Source: Halostella limicola (lineage in GTDB: Archaea; Halobacteriota; Halobacteria; Halobacteriales; Natronoarchaeaceae). Taken from it: a stretch of DNA of 64,000 nucleotides. The stretch lies in assembly GCF_003675875.1 (NCBI RefSeq), contig NZ_RCDI01000004.1:1-64000 (forward strand). The letters are read 5' to 3'. The notes under the pieces are model-generated. The model was not told the origin of the DNA, did not search any database, and saw nothing but the letters and a program-made list of their open reading frames with translations. The position numbers and the translations under genes were made by a program. Shown piece by piece: positions 24,331-33,061 of the stretch (the stretch's first letter is position 1; each line of letters begins with the position of its first letter).

Positions 24331-26004
24331 CTACAGCGTCACGTCGACGTAGCAGCCCGCCTCGACGTCGACGAGCCCGTTGTTCGTGAGCCGCACCTTC
24401 GGGATCACCTCGAGCGCCAGGAACGAGAGCTCCATGAGGCCGCTGTCTCGCACGCCGAGCGTCGCGGCCCGCTCCTCGACGGCCTCGAACTGCTCGTACG
24501 CCGCCTCTATCGGCTCGTCGGTCATCAGGCCGGCGACGGGCAGCGCGATGGCGGACAGCTCGTCCTCGAGCGGGTCGTACGCGGCGACGCCGCCGTTCAG
24601 CTCCCGCAGCCGGTTCGCGACCGTCGCCATGGACGCGTGGTCGGCGCCGGCGACGACGCAGTTGTGGGCGTCGTGAGCGATCGTCGACCCGACCGCGCCC
24701 CGCTCAAGCCCGAGGCCGTGGACGAAGCCGCGACCGATCCCGCCGCCCCCGCCGTGGCGCTCGATCACCGCGAGCGAGAGCACGTCCGCGTCGGGGTCCG
24801 CGATCAGCGTCCCCTCCTGCACGGGGACCTCGGCGACCATCTCGTCGGTCTGGAGCCCGCCGACGGCGTCGATGACGCGGACCCGCTCGGCGCTCTCGTT
24901 GCCGTCGGGTACCGCGATGGCCAGATCCGACTCCGAGACCGGGTCGAAGTCGACCGTCTCGGTCGCGACGTTGGTCGACGGCGGCGACGAGGCGTCGTCC
25001 GTGGGGTCGACCTCGCCGTCGACCAGCACGCGGTCGACGTCCCACGTTTCGAGGTCGTCGAGGAGCACGAGGTCCGCCGGCGCGCCGGGCTGGATGCGGC
25101 CGAACGGGAGGTCGTAGCTCTCCGCGGTGTTTATCGTCGCCATCTGGACGGCGGCGACGGGGTCGGCGCCCTCACGGATCGCCTTCCGCACCGCGAAGTC
25201 GACCCCGCCGTCGTCCACCAGGTCCGTTACCTCGCGGTCGTCGGTACAGAGCGAGAGGCGACGCGTGTCCACCTCGTCGACGAGCGGCAGCAGGTCGGCG
25301 AGGTTCTTGCTGGAGGAGCCCTCGCGGAGGTACACGCGGAGGCCGACGTCGGCCTTCTCGCGCGCCTCGGGCAGCGAGATGCTCTCGTGGTCGTTGTCGA
25401 GGTACCGCGCGGCCTCCTGCAGCCGCGAGCCGGTGACCCGGGGCATGTGCCCGTCGACGGTCAGGCCGCGCTCCCGCGCGGCCCGGATCTTCGCGTGGAC
25501 CTCGTCGTCGCCGTCGAGCAGCCCCGGGACGTCCATCACCTCGCCGAGGGCGACGACGTTGGGTTCGTCGAGCAGTTCCGTCACGGTCTCGGCGGGGAGC
25601 GTCGCGCCGCAGTCCTGCAGGTCGGACGCCGGGACGCTAGAGGGGACGGTGAACCGCGCCTTCAGCGGCGTGTGCTCGGCGTCGCTGATCACGGCGCGGA
25701 CGCCGGACGCCCCGACCACGTTCGCGATCTCGTGCGGGTCGTGCACGACGCTCGTCACGCCCCGCGGAACGACGGCCTCCCCGTACCGAGGGAGCGTCAC
25801 CATGCTCGACTCGACGTGCATGTGCGCGTCGATGAGGCCGGGAGCGACGTAGTTCGCTTCGAGTTCGCGTTCCGCGGGCCGCTCTTCCAGCGCGACCACG
25901 GTGCCGTCGTCGATCGCCACGGCTCGGTTCTCCAGATTCCCGGTGTTCACGTTCACCAGCGTCCCGCGGACGAGCGTGTCGACGCGGTCCGGCACTATCC
26001 CCAC
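24331..26004 (-). CDS. ade: Adenine deaminase
   Basis: About 557 aa from the GTG at 26004. It converts adenine to hypoxanthine plus ammonia. Family blocks: VAPGLIDAHMHVESSMVTLPRYGEAV (metal His-x-His), VVHDPHEIANVVG, VDGHMPRVTG, LCTDDREVTDLV and the C-terminal GGGGGIGRGFVHGLGLERGA with STIAHDAHN. The start is uncertain: the only in-frame starts are GTG 25995, GTG 26004 and TTG 26145, while a good TATA box (26114-26123) points to an ATG at 26090 in another frame, so a frameshift in the first 30 codons or an unusual start must be considered. It is the first purine-catabolism gene upstream of the purine permease. Confidence 0.88.
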   Translation of the reverse strand: MGIVPDRVDTLVRGTLVNVNTGNLENRAVAIDDGTVVALEERPAERELEANYVAPGLIDAHMHVESSMVTLPRYGEAVVPRGVTSVVHDPHEIANVVGASGVRAVISDAEHTPLKARFTVPSSVPASDLQDCGATLPAETVTELLDEPNVVALGEVMDVPGLLDGDDEVHAKIRAARERGLTVDGHMPRVTGSRLQEAARYLDNDHESISLPEAREKADVGLRVYLREGSSSKNLADLLPLVDEVDTRRLSLCTDDREVTDLVDDGGVDFAVRKAIREGADPVAAVQMATINTAESYDLPFGRIQPGAPADLVLLDDLETWDVDRVLVDGEVDPTDDASSPPSTNVATETVDFDPVSESDLAIAVPDGNESAERVRVIDAVGGLQTDEMVAEVPVQEGTLIADPDADVLSLAVIERHGGGGGIGRGFVHGLGLERGAVGSTIAHDAHNCVVAGADHASMATVANRLRELNGGVAAYDPLEDELSAIALPVAGLMTDEPIEAAYEQFEAVEERAATLGVRDSGLMELSFLALEVIPKVRLTNNGLVDVEAGCYVDVTL

Positions 26005-26113
26005 CTCCCGCGAGGCGCGGTCGTGGCCGGCCCGGCGTCGCCGAGACGCCGGCGGCTGCGATCGCCGACTGCCGAGTTGTCGAACTGCATAGTGGAGAGT
26101 GCAGTTCGCCGAT

Positions 26114-26123
26114 GAAATAGTTT
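26114..26123 (-). promoter_or_regulatory. TATA-like box upstream of adenine deaminase
   Basis: AAACTATTTC on the minus strand, 28 nt before an out-of-frame ATG at 26090; see the adenine deaminase entry. Confidence 0.45.
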
Positions 26124-26179
26124 GGTGTGAAATACCGTGCCACAACCGGCGACCCGGGACGGTCCTTCGGACGAACGGG

Positions 26180-27565
26180 TCAGTCCTCGCTCGTCGTGAC
26201 CGCGTCCGGTCCCAGGTCGTCGTCGACGTCGCCCGAGACCTCGGCCGAGTCGATGTCGGTCTCCGACTCCCGCGGCACCAGCGTGTTGAGCACGATCGCC
26301 GCGATGGCGGTCATGATGATCGCGTTGCCGAAGAAGATGGTCGCGCGGTCCGGCAGCGCACTGAGCGCGTCGGGACGCACCTCCACGCCGAGACCGAGCC
26401 CGATCGACGTCGCGATGATCACCATGTTCCGGCGGTTCATCCGCTCGTTGAGGAAGATGAGGCGGAGGCCGCTGGACATGATCATGCCGAACATGACCAG
26501 CACCGCGCCCCCGAGCACCGCGCTCGGGATCGTCGTCACGACGGCGCTGACCTTCGGGATGAACCCGAGCACCAGGAGGACGGCGCCGCTGATGCCGACG
26601 ACGTAGCGGCTCATCACGCCGGTGAAGTTGATGAGGCCGACGTTCTGGGAGAACGTCGTCAGCGGGAACGCGCCGAACAGCGCGCCGATCGCGCTGCCCA
26701 GCCCGTCGGTGAAGAGGCCGCCCGATATCTCCTCGTCCGTCGGGTTCCGGCCCTCCGCCGCTGTGATCCCCGAGATGTCGCCGATCGACTCGATCGCCGC
26801 CGTGATGTGGATCGCCGTGAACGTCAGGATCGGGATCGGTTCGAACGAGAACCCGAACTTGCCGGGGACGGGGAGCGCGAACCAGCCCGCCTCCGCGACC
26901 GGCGAGAAGTCCACGACGCCTAACGCGATCGCGGCGACGTAGCCCACGCCGATGCCGATGAGGATGCTCAGTATCCGCGCCGCGCCGTCGCTGAAGAGGT
27001 TCAGCCCGACGGTGACCCCCAGCACGAGCACCGCCAGCCCGATGTTGTGGTACGCGCCGTAGTCGGAGGCGCCTACCCCGCCGGCGGCGTAGTCCATCCC
27101 CACCGGGATCAGGTACAGCCCGATGATCATCACGATGAGGCCGGTGACGAGCGGCGGGAAGAACCGCTTGACCCGATCGAACTGCCAGCCGATGAGCACT
27201 TCGACTAGCGCCGCGATGACGATCGACCCGAACACTGCGTCGAGGCCGTACTGGGTGCCGACGGCTATCGACGCGCCGACGAAGGCGAAGCTCGTCCCCA
27301 TCACGACCGGCAATCGCGCGCCGACCGGACCGATCGGGAACACCTGTACCAGCGTGGCCAGCCCCGAGAACACCAGTACCATCTGCACCAGGAACGACGT
27401 GTCCCCGGAACTCAGCCCGACACCGCCGCCGACGATGAGGGCCACCGCGGTCGCCGGCACGATCATCGCCGCGACGTGCTGAACGCCGAGGAAGAACGCC
27501 TTCAACGCCGGCGGTTTGTCTTCTAATCCGTACGCCAGGTCTATGGATCCGTCCCTCTCTGTCAT
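26180..27565 (-). CDS. Uracil/xanthine permease, NCS2 family
   Basis: 461 aa polytopic membrane protein (about 12-14 segments) of the nucleobase:cation symporter-2 family. Typical parts: GLEDKPPALKAFFLGVQHVAAMIVPATAVAL at the N-terminus, GARLPVVMGTSFAFVGAS, FPPLVTGLIVMIIGLYLIPVGMDYAAGG, the substrate-site helix AIESIGDISGITAAEGR and FGAFPLTTFSQNVGLINFTGV (the QNxG motif). Xanthine/urate-type NCS2 members have QNVG in this position. It would import xanthine or urate (or uracil) for the catabolic genes around it. ATG 27565 follows the TATA box at 27595-27604. Confidence 0.87.
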   Translation of the reverse strand: MTERDGSIDLAYGLEDKPPALKAFFLGVQHVAAMIVPATAVALIVGGGVGLSSGDTSFLVQMVLVFSGLATLVQVFPIGPVGARLPVVMGTSFAFVGASIAVGTQYGLDAVFGSIVIAALVEVLIGWQFDRVKRFFPPLVTGLIVMIIGLYLIPVGMDYAAGGVGASDYGAYHNIGLAVLVLGVTVGLNLFSDGAARILSILIGIGVGYVAAIALGVVDFSPVAEAGWFALPVPGKFGFSFEPIPILTFTAIHITAAIESIGDISGITAAEGRNPTDEEISGGLFTDGLGSAIGALFGAFPLTTFSQNVGLINFTGVMSRYVVGISGAVLLVLGFIPKVSAVVTTIPSAVLGGAVLVMFGMIMSSGLRLIFLNERMNRRNMVIIATSIGLGLGVEVRPDALSALPDRATIFFGNAIIMTAIAAIVLNTLVPRESETDIDSAEVSGDVDDDLGPDAVTTSED

Positions 27566-27594
27566 GTGCTGCCGGTTAGCATAGACAGGAGACC

Positions 27595-27604
27595 AATATA
27601 AATT
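27595..27604 (-). promoter_or_regulatory. TATA box of the NCS2 permease gene
   Basis: AATTTATATT on the minus strand, about 35 nt before the ATG at 27565. Confidence 0.55.
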
Positions 27605-27619
27605 TCTTACCACTCATTT

Positions 27620-27647
27620 ATAATTTGACATTATTATTCGTTTGCCA
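27620..27647. promoter_or_regulatory. Inverted repeat plus TTTGCCA motif between permease and moeA
   Basis: ATAAT (27620-27624) and ATTAT (27630-27634) flank TTGAC, and TTTGCCA follows at 27641-27647. The spot is midway between two divergent promoters, so a regulator here could act on both genes. Confidence 0.4.
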
Positions 27648-27720
27648 GCGAGCGCTTCGTCAGCGCGGTCGCACCGAACCGTCCGAAAACGGTTTGTAAC
27701 CGGGATCGAGATCAGCTATC

Positions 27721-28938
27721 ATGAGTCACGATCACGGGGTGATGTTGCCACGCTCGGACGCCGTGGACGAAGTTCTGGACCTCCTCGACGACGTCCTCGC
27801 CGACCGCGGGACGGTCGAGCGCCGCATCGAAGACGATGCGGCCGGGCGGTTGCTCGCCGAACCGATCGACGCGCCGCGGGACGTTCCGGCACACGACCAC
27901 GCGACGATGGACGGCTACGCCGTCGACGCGACGGAGCCGTACCCGCTTTCCGTCGCCGGGGAGGTCTTCCCCGAGGACGAACCACCGTCGATGGCGGCCG
28001 GTGAGGCCGTCCGGATCGCCACCGGCGCGCCGCTGCCGGAGCGCGCGAACGCCGTCCTCAAGGTCGAGGAGGCGAGCGTCACCGACGGCGAACTCACCGG
28101 GAGCGCGCTCGACCCGGGGACCTACGTGTACGAGCGCGGCAGCAACGTCGCGGCCGGCGAGACGCTGTTTCGCCCCGGCGAGCGACTCTCCGCGAAGGAC
28201 CTGATCCTGCTCAGAGACCTCGGTTTCGACGAGGTGAGCGTGTACGAGCCCTTCTCCGCGGGGCTGCTCGCGACCGGGTCGGAGATCCACGAGGGGACGA
28301 CGCGCGACCTCGACTCCCCGATGCTGGCGGCGCTGGTCCGGTCCTGGGGCCACGACGCGACGATCGAGGGGACGGTACCCGACGAGTACGACCGGACGAG
28401 AGACCGGATCGCCGAACTGGCCGACGAGCACGACGTGGTCGTCACGACGGGCGGGACGAGCGTCGGGGAGAAGGACTACGTGATCCGGGCGCTCGAATCG
28501 CTGGGCGAGGTCCGCTTCCACCGCGTCAGGATCCGACCGGGGAAACCGATCGCCGTGGCGGATCTCCCCGACCACGACGCGGTGGCGTTCGCCATTCCGG
28601 GGAAACCGGTCGGCGCGCACACGGTAACGACGCTGGTCGCGCGCCCGTTCTTCGTCGGCGGGTCCGAACCGCTGCCGACGGTCGGTGCGACGCTGGCGTG
28701 CGACGTCGGCATCGGCACCGCCGGCTTCGAGTACGCCGTGCCGGTGACGCTGAACGACGGCGACGCCGTCCCGCTGGGGCACGTCGACTCCCCGCTGTCG
28801 GTCTACGACGAGACGTTCGACCCGAGCGTCCTCTCGTCGAGCACCCGCGCGACGCGGGCCGACGGGTTCGTGATCACTGAATCGGACCTCGCGGCCGGCG
28901 AGGAGGTGCGCGTGGTCCCCTACCCGGTCGTAGAGTGA
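27721..28938 (+). CDS. moeA: Molybdopterin molybdenumtransferase MoeA
   Basis: 405 aa. It inserts molybdate into adenylated molybdopterin. Family blocks are PRDVPAHDHATMDGYAVDA, AVRIATGAPLPERANAVLKVEEA, YERGSNVAAGETLFRPGERLSAKD, ATGSEIHEG, VVTTGGTSVGEKDYVIRAL (the nucleotide-type MoCF motif) and HRVRIRPGKPIAVADLP with AFAIPGKPVGAH. Length is normal. It is divergent from the permease and convergent with the MFS gene; a molybdenum-pathway gene here fits the two hydroxylases and the formate dehydrogenase of the window. Haloarchaea often have more than one MoeA, so this may be the locus-specific copy. Confidence 0.9.
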   Translation: MSHDHGVMLPRSDAVDEVLDLLDDVLADRGTVERRIEDDAAGRLLAEPIDAPRDVPAHDHATMDGYAVDATEPYPLSVAGEVFPEDEPPSMAAGEAVRIATGAPLPERANAVLKVEEASVTDGELTGSALDPGTYVYERGSNVAAGETLFRPGERLSAKDLILLRDLGFDEVSVYEPFSAGLLATGSEIHEGTTRDLDSPMLAALVRSWGHDATIEGTVPDEYDRTRDRIAELADEHDVVVTTGGTSVGEKDYVIRALESLGEVRFHRVRIRPGKPIAVADLPDHDAVAFAIPGKPVGAHTVTTLVARPFFVGGSEPLPTVGATLACDVGIGTAGFEYAVPVTLNDGDAVPLGHVDSPLSVYDETFDPSVLSSSTRATRADGFVITESDLAAGEEVRVVPYPVVE

Positions 28939-28947
28939 CGGTCACGG

Positions 28948-28960
28948 GGCGGGACCCGCC
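28948..28960. terminator. Hairpin between convergent moeA and MFS genes
   Basis: GGCGGG and CCCGCC around a single A, just after the moeA stop; a compact GC hairpin. Confidence 0.35.
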
Positions 28961-28975
28961 GGCCGCATCTGGCGG

Positions 28976-30178
28976 TCAGTCACGGCGGACGAGCGCGAGA
29001 AAGAGCGGGAGGCCGACGGCCAGCGACGCAGCCCCCCAGAACAGCAGCAGGAAGCGGTAGCCGGCCACGGCGTCCTCGAACGCGAGGCCCGCGACGCCGG
29101 TGAACGCGACGGGGCCGACGGTCTGCCCGAGCCAGAGAGTGCTCGTCAGGACGCCGAGCGTCCCCGCCCGGAGCTGGCCGGGGACGAGGCCGGCGGCCGT
29201 GGTGTTGAGCGACGGCATCACGAGGCCGAACCCCAGCCCGAAACAGAGGAGCATCCCGCCGACCGCCGCGATCGACGGTGCGGCCCGGACCCCGAGGAGG
29301 CTGATCCCGAACGCCGCGAACCCCAGCGCGATCAGCTCCTCCGGTTCGAAGCGGTGGGAGACGCGGCCGTACTGGGACGCCATGCTCGCGTTGGCGACCG
29401 AGACCGCACCGAACAGCAGGCCGATCCGCCCGGGCGATAGCCCGTACACGTCGCTCAGGAGCAGTGAGAGCGCGGTGAGCACGCCGCCGTAGAAGAGGAA
29501 GAACGTCAGGAACGCGGCCGCCCACAGGGAGAGCGCCTTCGGAACGAGCACCGCGGCCGCCATCCGCCGCAGATACCGACCGAACGCCGGGGGGTCCCCG
29601 ATCTCGGGCTCCTCGAGCGTGACGAACGCGACGGCGCCGGCCGCGATCCCCACGCCGAAGAACGCGAACGGGGCGTTCCAGCGGACGCCGGCCAGCGCAC
29701 CGCCGAGGAGGGGGTACGCGGCGGCGGCGACGCCGATGGCGCTGCCGTTCGTGCCCATGGCCGCGTCCCGCCGCTGCCCGTCGTAGAAGTCCCCGATCAG
29801 CGTGACCGCGAGCACCATCAGCCCGCTCCCGCCGACGCCCTGCAGGAACCTGAGGAGGAGCACGACGCGGAACGGCGGCGCGAGAGCGATGGCCCCGCCG
29901 GCGACGCCGAAGAGGAACAGTAGCGGCAGGACGACCGCGCGCCGCCCCAGCCGGTCGGACAGCAGGCCGACGAACGGCGTCAGGAACACACCCGGGAGCG
30001 TGTACGCCGTGATGAGCAGCCCCGCCCCCGCGTCGCCGACGCCGAACACCGATCGCAGGGTCGGCAGCAGCGGGCTGATGAGCGGCACGCCCATGATGCC
30101 GACGAGCGAGCAGGCGAGTACCGTCCGAAGCGCGCCGGATGAGTCGGTAGCGTCGGCGCGCTCTCGTGGTGGGGACAT
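28976..30178 (-). CDS. Major facilitator superfamily transporter
   Basis: 400 aa with 12 predicted membrane segments. The loop GLLSDRLGRRAVVLP after the second segment is the MFS signature, and LQGVGGSGLMVLAVTLIGDFYDGQRRDAAMG is a typical helix 4-5 region. Substrate cannot be told; drug, sugar or nucleobase efflux is possible. It sits 75 nt upstream (in transcription order downstream) of the AzgA-type permease gene on the same strand, so the two may be co-transcribed. Confidence 0.78.
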   Translation of the reverse strand: MSPPRERADATDSSGALRTVLACSLVGIMGVPLISPLLPTLRSVFGVGDAGAGLLITAYTLPGVFLTPFVGLLSDRLGRRAVVLPLLFLFGVAGGAIALAPPFRVVLLLRFLQGVGGSGLMVLAVTLIGDFYDGQRRDAAMGTNGSAIGVAAAAYPLLGGALAGVRWNAPFAFFGVGIAAGAVAFVTLEEPEIGDPPAFGRYLRRMAAAVLVPKALSLWAAAFLTFFLFYGGVLTALSLLLSDVYGLSPGRIGLLFGAVSVANASMASQYGRVSHRFEPEELIALGFAAFGISLLGVRAAPSIAAVGGMLLCFGLGFGLVMPSLNTTAAGLVPGQLRAGTLGVLTSTLWLGQTVGPVAFTGVAGLAFEDAVAGYRFLLLFWGAASLAVGLPLFLALVRRD

Positions 30179-30253
30179 GGAGACGAAACGGGGTCGACGT
30201 TCGGGTCGGCGGTTCAGCCTCGGGCCGCGAGAGTCGGAACCGGGCCGCGAGCG

Positions 30254-31645
30254 TTACCCGACGACACCTCCGGACGTGACGTAGAAGTAGAGGACGAACG
30301 ATCCGGCGAGGACCCACTGCGCGGCGTGGACGTCCTGCCGTTCGCCCTGCGCGGCCTTCACGATGGGGTAGCTGATGATGCCGGCGGCGATGCCGTTCGC
30401 GATGGACGCCGTCAGCGGCATCATCACCATCGTCAGGCCGCCCGGGACGAGCCAGCTGGACCGCTCCCACTCGACGTCGGTGATGCCCTGCAGCATGATG
30501 AGGCCGACGACGACGAGCGCCAGGTACGACGCGTACGTCGGGATGGCGGCGACGAGCGGGATGACGGCGAGCGACAGCAGGAACAGGACGCTGACCACGA
30601 GCGCGGTCATCCCGGTGCGTCCGCCCTCCTCGATCCCCGTGGAGCTCTCGACGTAGGTCGTCACCGTCGTCGTCCCGATCATCGCGCCGAACGTGGTCGC
30701 GACCGCGTCCGCCATCAGCGGCTTCTCCATCTCCGGGAGGTTCCCGTCGTCGTCGAGGAACCCGCCGAACTGGGAGACGCCGATGAGCGTCCCGGCGGTG
30801 TCGAAGAAGTCCACGAAGAAGAACGTGAACACCACGATGGCGAACGTCACGGGCTCGATGTTCTGGAACCCCTCGACGAACGCCCCGATCAGCGGCGTGA
30901 TGTCGTAGTGGGGCTCGGGGACGCTCGACGGCGTGAGCAGCCCGTCGTTCACGACCCCGCCGAGCGTCAGCGCCCAGCCGGCGACCGCCGTGGTGAGGAT
31001 ACCGATGATGATCGACCCCGTCACGTCACGCGAGTACAGGACGAGCGTGAACGTCAGACCGGCGAGCGACAGGAGCGCGACCGGGTCGGAGGCGACGCTC
31101 CCCAGGGTGACCAGCGTCGTGTCGTGCGCGGTCGCCACGTTCATCTCTATCAGCCCGAGCAGGAGGAGGAACAGGCCGATGCCCGCCCCGACGGCGAACT
31201 TGACCGGTTGCGGGAAGAACTCGATGATGTACCGGCGCGCGCCGACCGTCGACATTGCCATGAAGATTATCCCCTCCACGAACACCGCCGCGAGGGCGGT
31301 CTGCCACGGCACGCCGAGCGTGATCACGACCGTGAACGCGAAGTACGCATTGAGCCCCATACCCGGGGCGAGACCGAACGGGCGGTTCGCGTAGAAGGCC
31401 ATGACGGCCGTCCCGACGACCGCGGCGAGGATCGTCGTTATCGCGAGCATCTGGAACACCTCGCCGTCGGAGTACCCGTCGATGCTGATGGCCGCCGACA
31501 GGATCGCCGGGTTGATCACGATGATGTATGACATCGTGAGGAACGTGGTTATCCCGGCGATGACCTCCGTTTTCGTGTCGGTGCCGTACTGCTCGTAGTC
31601 GAAATAGTCCGCTACCCGTGACCGCTCCCCGCCAGTGTCTGCCAT
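30254..31645 (-). CDS. Adenine/guanine/hypoxanthine permease, AzgA-type NCS2
   Basis: 463 aa membrane protein of the AzgA (COG2252) branch. Family blocks: TEVIAGITTFLTMSYIIVINPAIL near the N-terminus, GLAPGMGLNAYFAFTVV, TFFFVDFFDTAGTLIGVSQFGGF and TTTVTTYVESSTGIEEGGRTGMTAL, the last two around the substrate site. This branch imports adenine, guanine or hypoxanthine with cations, feeding adenine deaminase and the later steps. ATG 31645 follows TATA-like CTATTATCC (31667-31675) with leaderless spacing, and a 12-bp ACACATTTGCCA element lies 65 nt further upstream (31739-31750). Confidence 0.88.
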   Translation of the reverse strand: MADTGGERSRVADYFDYEQYGTDTKTEVIAGITTFLTMSYIIVINPAILSAAISIDGYSDGEVFQMLAITTILAAVVGTAVMAFYANRPFGLAPGMGLNAYFAFTVVITLGVPWQTALAAVFVEGIIFMAMSTVGARRYIIEFFPQPVKFAVGAGIGLFLLLLGLIEMNVATAHDTTLVTLGSVASDPVALLSLAGLTFTLVLYSRDVTGSIIIGILTTAVAGWALTLGGVVNDGLLTPSSVPEPHYDITPLIGAFVEGFQNIEPVTFAIVVFTFFFVDFFDTAGTLIGVSQFGGFLDDDGNLPEMEKPLMADAVATTFGAMIGTTTVTTYVESSTGIEEGGRTGMTALVVSVLFLLSLAVIPLVAAIPTYASYLALVVVGLIMLQGITDVEWERSSWLVPGGLTMVMMPLTASIANGIAAGIISYPIVKAAQGERQDVHAAQWVLAGSFVLYFYVTSGGVVG

Positions 31646-31946
31646 ACGGGGTACGGTACCATGCTGGATAATAGAAGTTACGCATATTATGGAGCAAGAT
31701 GATATAATCACAGACAAACGCACACCAATTGAAGTATTTGGCAAATGTGTACCCACATCCGAGCCCGATCCGCGTACGATACCGATAGACGGCAGTACGC
31801 GTAGCGGCCGGCAGTGCCGGTTCGACGAATGTGGGAACGAGTGCGAGCGAGTCGGGAATGTGCGATCTTTGTGAACGGATGGCTAGATGTGCGAGCGAGT
31901 CGGCGGCGCGATTATGTAGTCGCGCCGTCGACCCCGAAACGACCCC
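31646..31946. other. Divergent regulatory region azgA-type / cofC
   Basis: 301 nt without a gene. It holds the permease promoter (31667-31675), TTTGCCA on the minus strand (31739-31745), a 15-bp direct repeat GTGCGAGCGAGTCGG at 31841-31855 and 31889-31903, and an 8-bp perfect inverted repeat CGGCGCGA/TCGCGCCG (31904-31911 and 31920-31927) flanking the cofC TATA box TTATGTAG. Confidence 0.55.
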
Positions 31947-32591
31947 ATGCGAGTTATCGTTCCCTACGACGGGCGAGACCCCAAGACGAGGCTGTCCCCG
32001 GTACTCGACGAGCGCGAGCGGAAACAGTTCTCGCGAGCCATGCTTCGGGAGGTCCTCTCCGTCGTCCGTCGCGTCGGCGCGAACCCCCTCGTTGTGTCGC
32101 CGACGTCACTCGATATCGAGGACTGTCCGGTACGCGTCGACGACCGCAGCCTGTCCCGAGCCGTCAACGCGGCGCTTCGGTCCTCGTCGGGACCGACGGC
32201 TGTCGTCATGGCCGACTTGCCTCTGTTGACGCCAGAAGCACTGCGAGAACTGCTGACCCGCACCGGCGACGTCGTGCTCGCCCGCGGGTGGGGCGGCGGG
32301 ACGAACGCGCTCGTCTCGCGGACGAACGAGTTCGCCGTCGACTATCACGGCCACTCGTACCTCGACCACCGGGCCGCCGCCGACGAGGTCGGGGCGACGG
32401 TCGCCGAAGTCGACTCGTACCGACTCGCCACGGACGTGGACGAACCCGACGACCTCGCCGAACTGCTGTTGCACGGCGACGGCCGCGCGACCCAGTGGCT
32501 ACGCGAGCAGGGGTTCCATCTGAGCGCCGGGGCCGGGCGGTGTGACGTACAGCGGGCGGGGACTGAAGTCGCGGACGGCACTCCACGGTAG
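31947..32591 (+). CDS. cofC: 2-phospho-L-lactate guanylyltransferase
   Basis: 214 aa. It activates 2-phospholactate with GTP during coenzyme F420 synthesis. MRVIVPYDGRDPKTRLSPVL is the N-terminal nucleotide-binding motif (xPxK/RTRL), with VVMADLPLLTPEALREL (metal Asp) and GWGGGTNALVSRTNEFAVDYHGHSYLDH. Length matches archaeal CofC. The TATA box lies inside an 8-bp inverted repeat, about 27 nt before ATG 31947, so regulation by a protein binding at the promoter is likely. The Rid-family gene follows 51 nt later with its own TATA-like box. Confidence 0.87.
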   Translation: MRVIVPYDGRDPKTRLSPVLDERERKQFSRAMLREVLSVVRRVGANPLVVSPTSLDIEDCPVRVDDRSLSRAVNAALRSSSGPTAVVMADLPLLTPEALRELLTRTGDVVLARGWGGGTNALVSRTNEFAVDYHGHSYLDHRAAADEVGATVAEVDSYRLATDVDEPDDLAELLLHGDGRATQWLREQGFHLSAGAGRCDVQRAGTEVADGTPR

Positions 32592-32610
32592 TCGTCCTTG
32601 TCCGGGGGAA

Positions 32611-32620
32611 TCGTTAAGGG
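32611..32620 (+). promoter_or_regulatory. TATA-like box of the Rid gene
   Basis: TCGTTAAGGG centred about 28 nt before the ATG at 32643. Confidence 0.4.
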
Positions 32621-32642
32621 GAGCTACGGAGACGACGTTCGT

Positions 32643-33023
32643 ATGAAGCGAGTTATCAACTCGTCGGAAGCACCGGAGGCGGTCGGCGCGTACAGTCAGG
32701 CGACGACGAACGGCGACGTCGTGTTCACCGCGGGGCAGATACCGATGACGCCCGACGGCGAGTTGCTCGACGACGAGCCGATCGCCGCGCAGGCAGAGCA
32801 GTCGCTCTCCAACATCCAGGGGATCCTCTCCGAGGAGGGCCTGGACATGAGCGACATCCTGAAGGTGACGGTGTTTCTGGACGACATCGAGGACTTCGAC
32901 GAGATGAACGAGACGTACGCCGAGTTCTTCGACGGCGAACCGCCGGCTCGCAGCGCCGTCGAGGTGGCGAACCTGCCGAAGGGCGTCGGCGTCGAGATCG
33001 AGGCGATCGCAGCGAGTAACTGA
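32643..33023 (+). CDS. Rid family enamine/imine deaminase
   Basis: 126 aa, full length. It hydrolyses reactive enamines/imines released by PLP enzymes and amino acid oxidases. Family signatures: VGAYSQATTNGDVVFTAGQIP, the middle KVTVFLDDIEDFDEMNETYAEFF and the C-terminal PPARSAVEVANLPKGVGVEIEAIA, where Arg of PxARxA binds the carboxylate. It is a trimer in the cytoplasm in known members. Several PLP enzymes in the window could be the source of its substrates. Convergent with the TusA-like gene 2. Confidence 0.9.
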   Translation: MKRVINSSEAPEAVGAYSQATTNGDVVFTAGQIPMTPDGELLDDEPIAAQAEQSLSNIQGILSEEGLDMSDILKVTVFLDDIEDFDEMNETYAEFFDGEPPARSAVEVANLPKGVGVEIEAIAASN

Positions 33024-33061
33024 GCGGCGCGGCCCGCGATCGGACCGTTTTCACCGCGAAT

